NCBI RefSeq assembly: GCF_000341105.1 | Contig: NZ_ANBB01000056.1 | Coordinates: 40,854 to 104,853 of the forward strand | From: Nocardiopsis potens DSM 45234 | Lineage (GTDB): Bacteria; Actinomycetota; Actinomycetes; Streptosporangiales; Streptosporangiaceae | Direction of reading: 5' to 3' | Length of the DNA: 64,000 bases | Translations under genes and position numbers: made by a program | The notes under the pieces: generated by a model | What the model was told of the DNA's origin: nothing | The model's input: the letters and a program-made list of their open reading frames with translations, nothing else | Database searches by the model: none | Part shown: positions 34,054-43,000 of the stretch, in pieces | Numbering within the stretch: the first letter of the stretch is position 1 | Layout: each line of letters starts with the position of its first letter

Positions 34054-36405
34054 TCAGGCCCCTTCCGGCAGGCGGGCGCGGAGGAACGGGGCGGTGCGGC
34101 TCCCCGGGCAGGCCGCGACGTCGACCGGGCGGCCCTGGGCGACGATCGCGCCGCCGGCGTCGCCGCCGCCCGGGCCCAGGTCGACGACGTGGTCGGCGCC
34201 GGCCGCGACGTCCATGTCGTGCTCGGCGGCGACCACCGTCGCGCCCCCGTCGACCAGGTCCTGCAGCCGGTCGACGAGGAGCGCGGTGTCGGCCGGGTGC
34301 AGCCCGGTGGTGGGCTCGTCCAGCAGGTACAGGGTGTGGCCGCGGCGGCCGCGCTGCAGCTCCGAGGCGAGCTTGATCCGCTGGGCCTCGCCGCCGGAGA
34401 GTTCGGTGGCGGGCTGGCCGAGGCGGAGGTAGCCGACGCCCACCTCGTCCAGGGCGCGCAGCGCGCGGGCGGCCGCGGGCACGTCTGCGAAGAAGCCCCG
34501 CGCCTCCTCCACCGTCATCTCCAGTACCTGGGCGATGCTGACGCCCCGGTAGGCGACCTCCAGCGTCTCGGCGCCGTACCGCGCCCCCTTGCAGTCCGGG
34601 CACGGCGCGTGGCTGCTGGGCAGGAAGAGCAGTTCGACCGAGACGAACCCCTCGCCCTGGCAGGTGGTGCAGCGGCCGCCGTCGACGTTGAAGGAGAACC
34701 GGCCGGCGCCGTAGCCGCGCGCCCGCGCCTCCTCGGTGCCCGCGAACAGCCGGCGCACCGCGTCGAACATCCCGGTGTAGGTGGCGGGGTTGGAGCGCGG
34801 GGTGCGGCCGATCGGGCGCTGGTCCACCTCGACCACCCGGTCGATGCCGGGCCCGCCCGCGGCCAGCTCCGCCAGCAGCGACGACTTGCCCGACCCGGAC
34901 ACCCCGGTGAGCGCGGTGAACACGCCCAGCGGCAGGTCGGCGTCGAGGCCGCGGAGGTTGTTCCGGGCGGCGCCGCGGAGCTTCAGCCACCCCTTCGGGG
35001 CGCGGCCGCGGGAGGCGTACCGGGGCGGGTCGAACAGGTGCCGGCGGGTGACCGACCCCTCGGCGGCGCGCAGCCCGTCCACCGGGCCGCTGTACAGCAC
35101 CCGGCCGCCGCGCGCGCCCGCGCCCGGCCCGACGTCGACCGCCCAGTCGGCGCGGCGCACGATGCCCATGTCGTGCTCGACCAGGAAGACGCTGTTCCCG
35201 GCGCGCCTGAGCCCGTCCAGGACCTCCATCATCGCCTCGGTGTCGGCGGGGTGCAGGCCGGCCGAGGGCTCGTCCAGCACGTAGGCGACGCCGAACAGGC
35301 CGGACCGCAGCTGGGTGCCCATCCGCAGCCGCTGCGTCTCGCCCGCGGAGAGGGTGGGCGCGGGCCGGCCGGTGCTCAGGTAGCCCAGGCCCAGCCGCTC
35401 CAGCACCCGGATCCGGCCGACGAGGTCGGCGGCGAGCACCCCGGCGCCGCCCTCGGCCCGCCCGGTGTGCTCCTCCAGCAGGGCGGCCAGGTCGCTCATC
35501 GGGAGCGCGGCCAGCTCGGTGACGTCGCGCCCGGCGAAGGTCACCGCGAGCGCCTCGGGCCGGAGCCGGCGGCCTCCGCAGTCCGGGCACGGCTCGGAGG
35601 AGAGGAACGCTGCGGCCTTGGCCCGGCGCGCCTCGCTCTTGGAGCCGGCGTAGGCCTGCATGAGCAGGCGCTCGGCGCTGGAGTAGGTGCCCTGGTAGGG
35701 GCGCTGGATGCGGTGCGCCTCGCGCACCGGGTGCACGGTGACCACCGGCCGCTCGTCGGTGAACAGGATCCACTCGCGCAGCTCCGGGGGGAGGTCCCGC
35801 CAGGGCGCGTGCACGTCGTGGCCGAGGGTCTCCAGGATCTCCCGAAGGTTCTTGCCCTGCCAGCCGCCGGGCCAGCACGCGATGGCGCCCTCGGCGATGC
35901 TCAGCGACGGGTCGGGGACCATGGACTCCTCGGTCGCCTCCAGTACCGCGCCCATGCCCTCGCAGCGCGGGCAGGCGCCGGCCGGGGTGTTCGGGGAGAA
36001 CGCGTCGGAGTCGAGCCGCTCGGCGCCCTCCGGGTAATCGCCCGCGCGCGACATGAGCATCCGCAGCGTGTTGGAGGTGCGGGCGAGCGTGCCCACGGTG
36101 GACCGGGACGACGGCGCCGCCCGCTGCTGGCGGAGCGCCACCGCCGGCGGCATCCCGGACACCTCGTCGACGTCGGGGGCGGCGGCCTGCTGGAGCAGCC
36201 GCCGCGCGTACGGCGCGACCGACTCCAGGTACCGCTGCTGCGCCTCGGCGTAGAGCGTCCCGAAGGCCAGCGACGACTTGCCCGATCCGGAGACCCCGGT
36301 GAACGCGACCAGCGCGTCGCGGGGCAGTTCGACGTCGACGTCGCGCAGGTTGTGCAGGCGCGCACCGCGTACGCGCAGGTAAGGGTCGTGGTCCACCCGC
36401 TCCAT
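34054..36405 (-). CDS. UvrA-like ABC ATPase (short UvrA paralogue)
   Basis: 783 aa with two ABC ATPase modules: Walker A GVSGSGKSS at residues 37-45 and again in the second half, signatures LSAGETQRLRMG and LSGGEAQRIKLA, and Walker B-type YVLDEPSAGLHP and YLLDEPTTGLHP. Zinc-finger remnants (CPRCEGMG, CPDCGGRRL, CTTCQGEGF, CPDCKGARY) remain. It is about 170 residues shorter than housekeeping UvrA, missing the UvrB-binding region. Such class II UvrA or DrrC-type proteins are linked to drug or DNA-damage tolerance, independently of UvrB. The start is at MERVDHDPYL. Confidence 0.85.
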   Translation of the reverse strand: MERVDHDPYLRVRGARLHNLRDVDVELPRDALVAFTGVSGSGKSSLAFGTLYAEAQQRYLESVAPYARRLLQQAAAPDVDEVSGMPPAVALRQQRAAPSSRSTVGTLARTSNTLRMLMSRAGDYPEGAERLDSDAFSPNTPAGACPRCEGMGAVLEATEESMVPDPSLSIAEGAIACWPGGWQGKNLREILETLGHDVHAPWRDLPPELREWILFTDERPVVTVHPVREAHRIQRPYQGTYSSAERLLMQAYAGSKSEARRAKAAAFLSSEPCPDCGGRRLRPEALAVTFAGRDVTELAALPMSDLAALLEEHTGRAEGGAGVLAADLVGRIRVLERLGLGYLSTGRPAPTLSAGETQRLRMGTQLRSGLFGVAYVLDEPSAGLHPADTEAMMEVLDGLRRAGNSVFLVEHDMGIVRRADWAVDVGPGAGARGGRVLYSGPVDGLRAAEGSVTRRHLFDPPRYASRGRAPKGWLKLRGAARNNLRGLDADLPLGVFTALTGVSGSGKSSLLAELAAGGPGIDRVVEVDQRPIGRTPRSNPATYTGMFDAVRRLFAGTEEARARGYGAGRFSFNVDGGRCTTCQGEGFVSVELLFLPSSHAPCPDCKGARYGAETLEVAYRGVSIAQVLEMTVEEARGFFADVPAAARALRALDEVGVGYLRLGQPATELSGGEAQRIKLASELQRGRRGHTLYLLDEPTTGLHPADTALLVDRLQDLVDGGATVVAAEHDMDVAAGADHVVDLGPGGGDAGGAIVAQGRPVDVAACPGSRTAPFLRARLPEGA

Positions 36406-36451
36406 CGTATGCAGGGCCCGGAGCCGGGGGACCGCCCCGCCTCCCCTCCCC

Positions 36452-36515
36452 CGATGATCTTGACGTTGCGGGGGTGTCAGAGGGCTCTGACACCCCCGCA
36501 ACGTCAAGATCATCG
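36452..36515. repeat. Palindromic hairpin element 2
   Basis: Perfect 31-bp arms (36452-36482, 36485-36515) around GG. The left arm contains CTTGACGTTGCGGGGGTGTC and ends TCAGAG. It sits 41 bp after the SURF1 stop (same strand) and 47 bp before the UvrA-like start. It is homologous over its whole length to the element at 49999. Confidence 0.85.
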
Positions 36516-36555
36516 CCCAGGGGCGCGGGCTTCTCCCGGCAGCGGTATCAGGCGG

Positions 36556-37389
36556 TCAGCCGACCGTCTGGTCCGCCCGGTCCGGGTGCTCGGGGCGGTC
36601 CGCGCCGCCGGTCTCCGCCGAGGCGTCCTCGGCCCCGTCGGTGCTCTCCGCGGCGGCATCGCGGATCTCGCGGCGCATCAGGAAGACCCAGCCGACGACG
36701 GCGATGACGGTGAAGACCCACCACTGGACCGCGTAGGAGAGGTTCATCCCCAGGTTGGTCTCGGGGGCGGCGAGGGGCTCGGGGGCCGGGTCGGAGGCCG
36801 GCTCCTGCTCGGTGAGCTCGCCGTAGCCGCCGTAGACCGGGTAGGGCAGGTCCTCGGCGAGGGCGTCCACGTCGATCAGCATGATCTGGCCCTCGGGCAG
36901 GCCGCCGCGGTCCCGGACGCCGGTGTTCTCCGTGGTCTCGCTGAACTGGAGCCGGGCGGTGACGGTCACCTCGCCCTCGGGGGCCGGGGGGACCTCGGGC
37001 TGCTCCGTCGAGGTGGGCGGCTGGCGCACCCATCCCCGGTTGACCAGCAGCGCCGTACCGTCCTCGGTGACCAGCGGGGTGAGCACGTGCAGGCCGACGC
37101 CCTGGGAGCCGTCCCGGTTGCGGACCAGCAGCTCGTGCCCGGTGTCGTAGGTGCCGGTGACGGTGGCCCGGCGCCACCGGTCGTCCGGGTCGAGGTCGGT
37201 GCCGGGCTCGGTGAGCTCGTCCACCGGGACCGGGTCGGCGGCGAGGTTGTGCTCCTGGAGGTCTGCCGCGGCGGACTTGTCCTCCCACCGGTGCAGCTGC
37301 CAGAAGCCCAGCCAGATGAAGGAGGGCACGACCACCAGCACCAGCGCGTGGAACGCCAGCATGCGGGGTGAGATCAGGACGCGAAGCAC
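36556..37389 (-). CDS. SURF1-family cytochrome oxidase biogenesis protein
   Basis: 277 aa. Two membrane helices flank an extracytoplasmic domain: helix 1 about residues 9-29 (followed by FWQLHRWEDKSAAA, the typical SURF1 start) and helix 2 about 220-240 (LSYAVQWWVFTVIAVVGWVFL). In between are VNRGWVRQPPTSTEQP and the expected conserved PVYGGYGEL segment. SURF1 helps insert haem a into cytochrome aa3 oxidase. The C-terminal 35 residues are an acidic tail rich in Asp/Glu/Ala. The chaplin gene's terminator lies just upstream. Confidence 0.88.
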   Translation of the reverse strand: MLRVLISPRMLAFHALVLVVVPSFIWLGFWQLHRWEDKSAAADLQEHNLAADPVPVDELTEPGTDLDPDDRWRRATVTGTYDTGHELLVRNRDGSQGVGLHVLTPLVTEDGTALLVNRGWVRQPPTSTEQPEVPPAPEGEVTVTARLQFSETTENTGVRDRGGLPEGQIMLIDVDALAEDLPYPVYGGYGELTEQEPASDPAPEPLAAPETNLGMNLSYAVQWWVFTVIAVVGWVFLMRREIRDAAAESTDGAEDASAETGGADRPEHPDRADQTVG

Positions 37390-37417
37390 GTCTTCGAGGC
37401 TATGAGATGCCTCGGGG

Positions 37418-37456
37418 GACCGCGCATCGGCCCTGGGTGAGAGCCGATGCGCGGTC
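37418..37456 (-). terminator. Hairpin terminator after the chaplin gene
   Basis: Perfect 14-bp inverted repeat GACCGCGCATCGGC (37418-37431) with its complement at 37443-37456, six bases past the chaplin stop. Confidence 0.75.
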
Positions 37457-37461
37457 GGGGC

Positions 37462-38598
37462 TCAGTCCTCGGCGCCTTCGGTGCCGGCGGCTCCGGCCGC
37501 GGCCGCGCGCCGCTTGCGGGTGAGGTACATCGCGCCCGCGCCGGTGCCGACCGCGGCGGCCGCGGCGGCGATCAGGCCGCCCAGGGCGGTGCCGGTGAGC
37601 GGCAGGGAGCCGGTGGAGGAGGCGGCCGGGGTCCGCTCGCCGGCGTCCTTCCCGCCGTCGGCGGCGCCGGGCTCCTCCGCGGGCTCCTCGTCCGGCTTCT
37701 CCGCGCCCGGGTCCTCGCCGCCGGGGTTGTGGTCGCCGCCGTCGTCCCCGCCGTCCTCGGAGCCCGGGTCCTCGCCGCCGCCGTCCTTGCCCCCGTCGTC
37801 GTTGCCGCCGTCGTCGTTGCCGCCGTCGCCGCCGCCGTCGTCGCCGTCGGGGTGGCCGACCTTCTCCAGGCACTCGGCCTCGGCGACGCCCAGCACGGAC
37901 ACCGCGTTGCCGCAGATGTTCACCGCCGCCTTGACCGGGATGTCGATCTGGTTGCCGGAGGCCACGCCGCCGGAGCCGCCGGTGCTCGGCGAGGAGCCGC
38001 CGTCGCCCCCGTCGCCGCCGATGATGTTGATGATGGTGGTGCACTCCGCCTTGGAGGCGCCGAGCACCGCGACAGAGTTGCCGCAGATGTTCACCGCGGT
38101 GTCCACCGGGATGTCGATCTGGTTGCCGGAGGCCACGCCGCCGGAGCCGTCGGTGCTCGGTGAGGAGCCGTCCGAACCGCCGCTCTCCTCGGCGAGCTTC
38201 TTCACCACCTTGGTGCAGTCGGCCTCGGAGACCCCGCCGACGGCGGCGGAGTTCCCGCAGATGTCCAGGGCGGCGTCGAGCGGCATGTCGATCTGGTTGC
38301 CGGAGGCGACCCCGCCGGAGCCGTCGGTGGCCGGCGCGCTCTCCTTCCCCTCGTCGCTGGAGGCGTAGAGGACCTTCGACACCTCGGTGCACTGGGCCTT
38401 GGAGATGCCGAGCACCGCGAGGGAGTTGCCGCACAGGTCGGCCTCGACGTCGACCGGGACGTTGATCCGGTTGCCGGAGGCCACGCCGCCGGAGCCGTCG
38501 GTCTGCGCATCGGCCCAGGCCGCCTGCCAGGAGGCGCCGACCAGGCCGGCGGTGAGCAGGGCCACGGCCGCCGGGGTGGTGAAGAACCGCTTGTGCAT
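37462..38598 (-). CDS. Long chaplin with four chaplin units and sortase signal
   Basis: 378 aa. Signal peptide residues 1-31 (ends QAAWADA). Four chaplin units start at about residues 33, 91, 149 and 206, each beginning GSGGVASGN and carrying a CGN cysteine and a second Cys 14 residues later. The unit period is 58, 58 and 57. A Gly/Asp/Glu-rich linker follows, then the sortase motif SLPLTG, a hydrophobic helix and RKRR. Chaplins are amyloid-forming surfactants coating aerial hyphae, and long ones are fixed to the wall by sortase. Known long chaplins usually have two units. GAAAGG precedes the ATG. Confidence 0.88.
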   Translation of the reverse strand: MHKRFFTTPAAVALLTAGLVGASWQAAWADAQTDGSGGVASGNRINVPVDVEADLCGNSLAVLGISKAQCTEVSKVLYASSDEGKESAPATDGSGGVASGNQIDMPLDAALDICGNSAAVGGVSEADCTKVVKKLAEESGGSDGSSPSTDGSGGVASGNQIDIPVDTAVNICGNSVAVLGASKAECTTIINIIGGDGGDGGSSPSTGGSGGVASGNQIDIPVKAAVNICGNAVSVLGVAEAECLEKVGHPDGDDGGGDGGNDDGGNDDGGKDGGGEDPGSEDGGDDGGDHNPGGEDPGAEKPDEEPAEEPGAADGGKDAGERTPAASSTGSLPLTGTALGGLIAAAAAAVGTGAGAMYLTRKRRAAAAGAAGTEGAED

Positions 38599-39203
38599 GT
38601 GAGGGATGGCCTTTCGAACGAGACTACGCCGGGTGATTGACCGGTGCCGCAGAGCACACCAGAGCGGGCGCGGTGGATCGCCGACACGGCGGGAGGAGCG
38701 GCCCGGGTCCGCAAATGGCGGATTCATCCGGCCGAACCGGCGCAATGGGCCCTTCTCCTCCAGCGCTTCGCAACGCTAGCAGCGCGGGCCGAAACGCTCC
38801 GGAGTTCTGCGGAATTCACCCCGCTCACCCATCGGAGGCCGGGTATGCCCCGCATTACCCCCGGCATGACCGTGCAGGTCGAACGGGATTTTCATCCGCC
38901 CGAAAAGACGCCGCTCCGCCCGATCCCCTTTCCGTGCAACCCCCTGCCACGTCGCCGGACGAACGGCCCTTGGAACCCGAATACCGCCCTTATTCCGCTG
39001 CACACCAGAAAAGCCTCGGAACGGGCAGGCGACCCGTTCCAGGGCACTGCGGACCGAAGGTTCGGACATATCCGCGCACATCGCGCCAACCGGAAGCGAG
39101 TGGCGGGCGTCACATTCAACGACCCCCCGCCCCCTCTCCGCCTCGCACTCCCCCTCTCCCGCCTGACGGCCTCCCCGGCCGCCGTCCCCCCGTGGAGCAG
39201 CGC
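38599..39203. other. 605-bp gap between chaplin and CapA genes
   Basis: Divergent intergenic region that must hold promoters for both genes. Open frames across it are compositionally irregular and lack ribosome-binding sites. It is less GC-rich than its surroundings (many CCGAATA/GGAATTC-like patches around 38810-39010). I saw no convincing hairpin, repeat or sigma-factor motif. Confidence 0.5.
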
Positions 39204-40301
39204 GTGACGCCTACGACCCCCGCCTCCCCGATCCGGATCGCCGCCCTGCTGGCCACCGCCGCACTGCTCTCCTCCTGCACCCGGGCCGAGGGCGACCTGG
39301 AGAGCGCGACCGATCAGGTCCCTCCGTCACCGTCGCCGTCGGCGGAGGCCAAGGAGCCGTACACCATCGCCGTCGGCGGCGACGTCCACTTCGAGGGGGT
39401 GCTGCGGGACCGGTTGGAGAAGGACCCGGCGACCGCGATGGGCCCGATCGCGGACGTGCTCTCCGAGGCCGACCTCGCCCTGGTCAACCTGGAGACCGCG
39501 GTGACCGGCGGCGGCACCCCGGCGCCCGGCAAGGAGTTCCGGTTCCGCGCCCCCGACACCGCCTTCGAGGCGCTGGACGGCGCCGGGGTCGACGTCGCCT
39601 CACTCGCCAACAACCACGGCATGGACTACGGCCGGGAGGGGTTGGCCGACACCCTGGACGCCGCGGACCGGGCCGGGTTCCCGCTGGTCGGCGCGGGCCG
39701 CGACGCCGATGCCGCCTACGCCCCGCACCTGGTCGAGGCGGGCGGGGACACCGTGGCGTTCCTCGGCGCCGCCGACGTCATGGACGAGCACCTGATCGAG
39801 CCCTGGACCGCCGGCGAGGACCGGCCCGGGCTGGCGTCGGCCAAGTACGGGGCGGCCGACCGACTCGTCACCGCGGTGGAGGACGCGGCCGAGCGGGCGG
39901 ACGCGGTCATCGTCAACCTGCACTGGGGCCTGGAGGGCGACCACTGCCCGCTGCCGCACGCCCCGGACCTGGCCGAGCGGCTGATCGGTGCGGGCGCCGA
40001 CGCGGTCGTCGGCGGACACGCCCACGTCCTCTCTCCCGGCGGGTACCTGGGCGGCGGCTACGTCCACTACGGGCTGGGCAACTTCGTGTTCTACAGCCAC
40101 GCCGGGCCGACCGCGGAGAGCGGCGTGCTCACCCTGACCCTGGAGGACGGCGAGGTCACCGGGGACGAGTGGACCCCGGCCCGACTGGAGGGCGGCGTCC
40201 CGATCCCCTCCACCGGCGAGGAGGCGGAGCGGGCCGCCGCCGACTGGGAGTCGCTCCGCGAGACCTGCTCCACCGGCCTCACCGCGGAGCCGGAGGGGTG
40301 A
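39204..40301 (+). CDS. CapA-family lipoprotein (metallophosphatase-like)
   Basis: 365 aa. Short basic N-terminus, hydrophobic segment and lipobox LLSSC (Cys25), so a lipoprotein. The CapA/PgsA domain follows: IAVGGDVHFEG, ADLALVNLETAVT, VASLANNHGMDYGREGL, VIVNLHWGLEG, ADAVVGGHAHVLSP and VHYGLGNFVFYS. This is a calcineurin-like fold named for poly-gamma-glutamate synthesis, though stand-alone members in actinomycetes have unproven roles. GTG at 39204 is preceded by GTGGAGCAG. It ends six bases from the convergent adenosine deaminase gene. Confidence 0.88.
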   Translation: MTPTTPASPIRIAALLATAALLSSCTRAEGDLESATDQVPPSPSPSAEAKEPYTIAVGGDVHFEGVLRDRLEKDPATAMGPIADVLSEADLALVNLETAVTGGGTPAPGKEFRFRAPDTAFEALDGAGVDVASLANNHGMDYGREGLADTLDAADRAGFPLVGAGRDADAAYAPHLVEAGGDTVAFLGAADVMDEHLIEPWTAGEDRPGLASAKYGAADRLVTAVEDAAERADAVIVNLHWGLEGDHCPLPHAPDLAERLIGAGADAVVGGHAHVLSPGGYLGGGYVHYGLGNFVFYSHAGPTAESGVLTLTLEDGEVTGDEWTPARLEGGVPIPSTGEEAERAAADWESLRETCSTGLTAEPEG

Positions 40302-40307
40302 CCCTCC

Positions 40308-41351
40308 TCAGCCGGCCCCGTACCGGGCGGCCACCGCGTCGATCTCGGTGAGCAGGGACTGCTTGCCGGCCGGGTCCAGGTAGGAGGCGCGCACGCCGTT
40401 GCGGGCGAGTTCGGCGAGCTCGGGGAGGCCCAGGCCCATCCGGTGCGCGGTGCGGTACTCGCCGAGCAGATCGGTGCCGAACATCGGCGGGTCGTCGCTG
40501 TTCAGCGTGGTGATCAGGCCGGCCTCCAGCATGGCGGGCAGCGGGTGGGCCTTGAGCTCGGCCACCGCGCGGGTGCGCAGGTTGGAGGTGGGCGAGACGT
40601 CCACCGGGATCCGCTCGTCGCGGAGCCGGGCCAGGAGCTCGGGGTCGCGGGCCGCGTCGATGCCGTGCCCGATCCGCTCGGCACCGAGCAGGTCGAGGGC
40701 CTCGCGGACCCGCTCCGGGCCGCCGTTCTCCCCGGCGTGCGGCAGACTGCGCAGCCCGGCGGCGCGCGCCCGGCCGAACACGCCGGCGAAGGGGGTCCGG
40801 GACACCTCGATGCCGCCGATGCCGAAGCCGACCACGCTGTCCGGGCCGTGCCGGAGGGTGGCGTCCAGGGTCTGCTCGGCGCTGTCCAGGCCGTAGTCGC
40901 CGGGGAAGTCGGGGATCCAGCGGAGCCGGATGCCGTGCTCGTCCTCGGCGGCGCGGCGGCCGCGCTCGATCCCGTCGAAGACGGTGCGGGCGTCCACCCC
41001 GCGCATCAGATGCCCGAACAGGCTGACGTGCACCTCGGCGTAGCGGACGTTCTGCGCGGCGAGGTCGCCCGCGACGTCGGCGGCCAGGTCGGCGAAGTCC
41101 TGCTCGTCGAGGAGGGCGGTCACCGAGGTGAGGTAGACGTCGATGAAGTGCGGGAAGTCGGTGAAGGCGTACCACTCGCGCAGCTCGTCGGGGGAGGACG
41201 GGATGCCGGCGGCGCGGTGCTTCCGCGCCAGCCGGAGCAGCAGCTCCGGCCGCATCGAGCCCTCCAGGTGGACGTGCAGCTCGACCTTGGGCAGCTCCCG
41301 GATGAACGCCTCGACATCCGGCGCGACCGGTTCCTCGGGGTGGTGGTCCAT
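40308..41351 (-). CDS. Adenosine deaminase family protein
   Basis: 347 aa TIM-barrel deaminase. Motifs are ELHVHLEG (zinc HxH at residues 26 and 28), SLPHAGENGGPERV (zinc His and catalytic Glu), ERIGHGI and TTLNSDDPPMFGT (zinc Asp). It hydrolyses the 6-amino group of adenosine or a related purine. Actinomycetes often have several paralogues, and some act on aminodeoxyfutalosine or methylthioadenosine, so substrate is uncertain. Length is normal for the family. Confidence 0.88.
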   Translation of the reverse strand: MDHHPEEPVAPDVEAFIRELPKVELHVHLEGSMRPELLLRLARKHRAAGIPSSPDELREWYAFTDFPHFIDVYLTSVTALLDEQDFADLAADVAGDLAAQNVRYAEVHVSLFGHLMRGVDARTVFDGIERGRRAAEDEHGIRLRWIPDFPGDYGLDSAEQTLDATLRHGPDSVVGFGIGGIEVSRTPFAGVFGRARAAGLRSLPHAGENGGPERVREALDLLGAERIGHGIDAARDPELLARLRDERIPVDVSPTSNLRTRAVAELKAHPLPAMLEAGLITTLNSDDPPMFGTDLLGEYRTAHRMGLGLPELAELARNGVRASYLDPAGKQSLLTEIDAVAARYGAG

Positions 41352-41416
41352 GCCGGGAAGCTACTCCGGCCGGACCGCGGCGTCGATGCCCCGGCCCGGC
41401 ACTTGACGAGGATCCG

Positions 41417-42238
41417 TCAGAAGGCGCGGCGCTCGGCCGCGTCCAGGAACGCCTGCCACTCGGGGGAGGGGAGGAGGAGCGCCCCGAGGCCGCGGTTCTC
41501 GGTGCCGCGCACGGCGCTCGTGCGGGGGTGGGTGTCGGCGACTTCCTCCTCTTCCTCCAGGTAGAAGCCATCCTTGCGCGTCTCTGCGTAGACCAGGCTC
41601 CCAGCCGCACCGCCGCCATCGAACCCGAACAGCGCGAACGGGATGGACGTTCCCGTGTGCGCTCCCGCCTTGAAGGGCAGAATCCGGATCTCGATGTTCG
41701 GCCGCTCCGACAGATCCGGAAGATGCCGGATCCGCCCCTTCATGACCGCTTCGCCGCCGGCTTCCCTGTGGATCGCGGCCTCATCGGCGACGCTCATGAT
41801 CGCGGGCGGCCGATCCCGCTCCATCACGGACCTCTGGCGTTCCAGGCGAACCTCCGGACGTGTGGAGGCCTCCTGTTCCGGGGTACCAACGGCTCGCTCG
41901 AACAGAGCGGCGATGTAGTCCCGTGTCCGGAAGAGGCCGGGTACCAGTCCCATACCGAACTCCTGGATCAGGCTCGCTTCAGACTCCAGGCCGATGAACG
42001 CCCCTGGGAGCACGTCCTTGGACTGGTACCGCGAGGGCAGGTTCTTGCGGGAGTCCCGAGCGATCTGGACCGGCTCTTCCGCCTCGGCCTTGTCCGCCTC
42101 GTACAGCCGGCAGCGCGCCATGACGTCATCGGCCTCGAGCCGCTGGAACTCCCCCGCCTCCAGGCGCTGGAGCTCGGCCCTGCTCCAGCCGAGCACTTTC
42201 CAGACCTCATCCTGCGAGAGGCCGGCGTCCCGGCGCAT
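41417..42238 (-). pseudogene. WhiJ-like XRE/DUF5753 gene fused to a DUF397 tail (decayed)
   Basis: 273 aa open frame. N-terminal helix-turn-helix (LSQDEVWKVLGWSRAELQRLEAGEFQRLEADDV) and DUF5753 (GMGLVPGLFRTRDYIAALF, IRILPFKAGAHTGTSIPFALFGF). After FYLEEEEEVAD, where the last DUF5753 helices should follow, the sequence becomes SAVRGTENRGLGALLLPSPEWQAFLDA, the C-terminal half of a DUF397 protein. The KSSYS half is missing, so an in-frame deletion joined two neighbouring genes. The N-terminus is also cut: codons before the ATG still read LRR-like in frame but have no start. It may be non-functional or a novel fusion. Confidence 0.65.
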
Positions 42239-42526
42239 GCGCCTGAGCCGAATGATCAGGTGACGTCGCCGGACAGGCAGCCCACCAGTCGTTTTCTCTC
42301 CTCGCTGGGCCTCTTCGACGCGGCGACCGTAACCGTCGGCACCCTCCCGGCTCTGCTGCTCCGAACCCTTCGCCGACGCCGTCGCCTACACCTGCACCGT
42401 CCCGGGCATGCTGCTCGCCGCCTACCTCCTCGGCCTGCTCGGTCGAGGCCGTGCGGGCAGCGCGGGCAGAACGGGCGGGGCCGGAGGCGCCCGCCTCCGG
42501 CCCCGCCGGACCCCGGTGGTCCCGTG

Positions 42527-42892
42527 TCAGTCGACGGGGGCCACCCGGACCAGGTTGCCGTCCGGGTCCGCGACGACGAAGGTCCGCCCGAACACCTCGT
42601 CGCGCGGCTCGCTGACCACGCGGACCCCCTTGCCGGTCCACTCCTTGAACCGCGCGTCGATGGCGTCGCGCCCGCCCTCCAGGGTCAGGCAGACCTCGCT
42701 GGTGCGCCGCGTCTCCGGCGCCACCTCGCCGTCCGCACCGCTCCACACGGCGAGGCCGGTGCCGTCCGCCAGGCCGAAGAAGATGTACCGCGGGGTCTCG
42801 AAGGTCGGTTCGATCTCCAGGAGATCGGCGTAGAAGCGCGCGGCCGCGGGGGCGTCGTTGACGTAGACGATGAACACGATCGGGTCGGCCAT
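42527..42892 (-). CDS. VOC-family (glyoxalase-like) protein
   Basis: 121 aa with the beta-alpha-beta-beta-beta repeats of the vicinal-oxygen-chelate fold: VFIVYVNDAPAAARFYADLL at the N-terminus and EVFGRTFVVADPDGNLVRVAPVD at the C-terminus. Members include glyoxalases, bleomycin-binding proteins and dioxygenases, and no feature here selects one. Start at 42892 gives the standard VOC N-terminus and GGAGG lies about nine bases upstream. Upstream 42893-43000 is a short gap to the next gene. Confidence 0.8.
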   Translation of the reverse strand: MADPIVFIVYVNDAPAAARFYADLLEIEPTFETPRYIFFGLADGTGLAVWSGADGEVAPETRRTSEVCLTLEGGRDAIDARFKEWTGKGVRVVSEPRDEVFGRTFVVADPDGNLVRVAPVD

Positions 42893-43000
42893 GGTCCGGT
42901 CCTCCAGATGATCGCCGTGGTCGGGACGTGGAGGACTGTGCCGTTGAAACCGGACAGGGGCCGTCATGTTTTTCCGAGGCCTCCGAGCAGGCGCCCGCCT

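Noticed and set aside
37900..38540. Possible CRISPR-like array of repeated DNA
   Set aside because: The repeats are coding chaplin units of about 174 bp with variable interiors, not short repeats with unique spacers.
42239..42526. Short plus-strand frame with a hydrophobic stretch (MLLAAYLLGLLG) as a membrane gene
   Set aside because: No ribosome-binding site or continued membrane pattern; it turns into a low-complexity Gly/Arg run.
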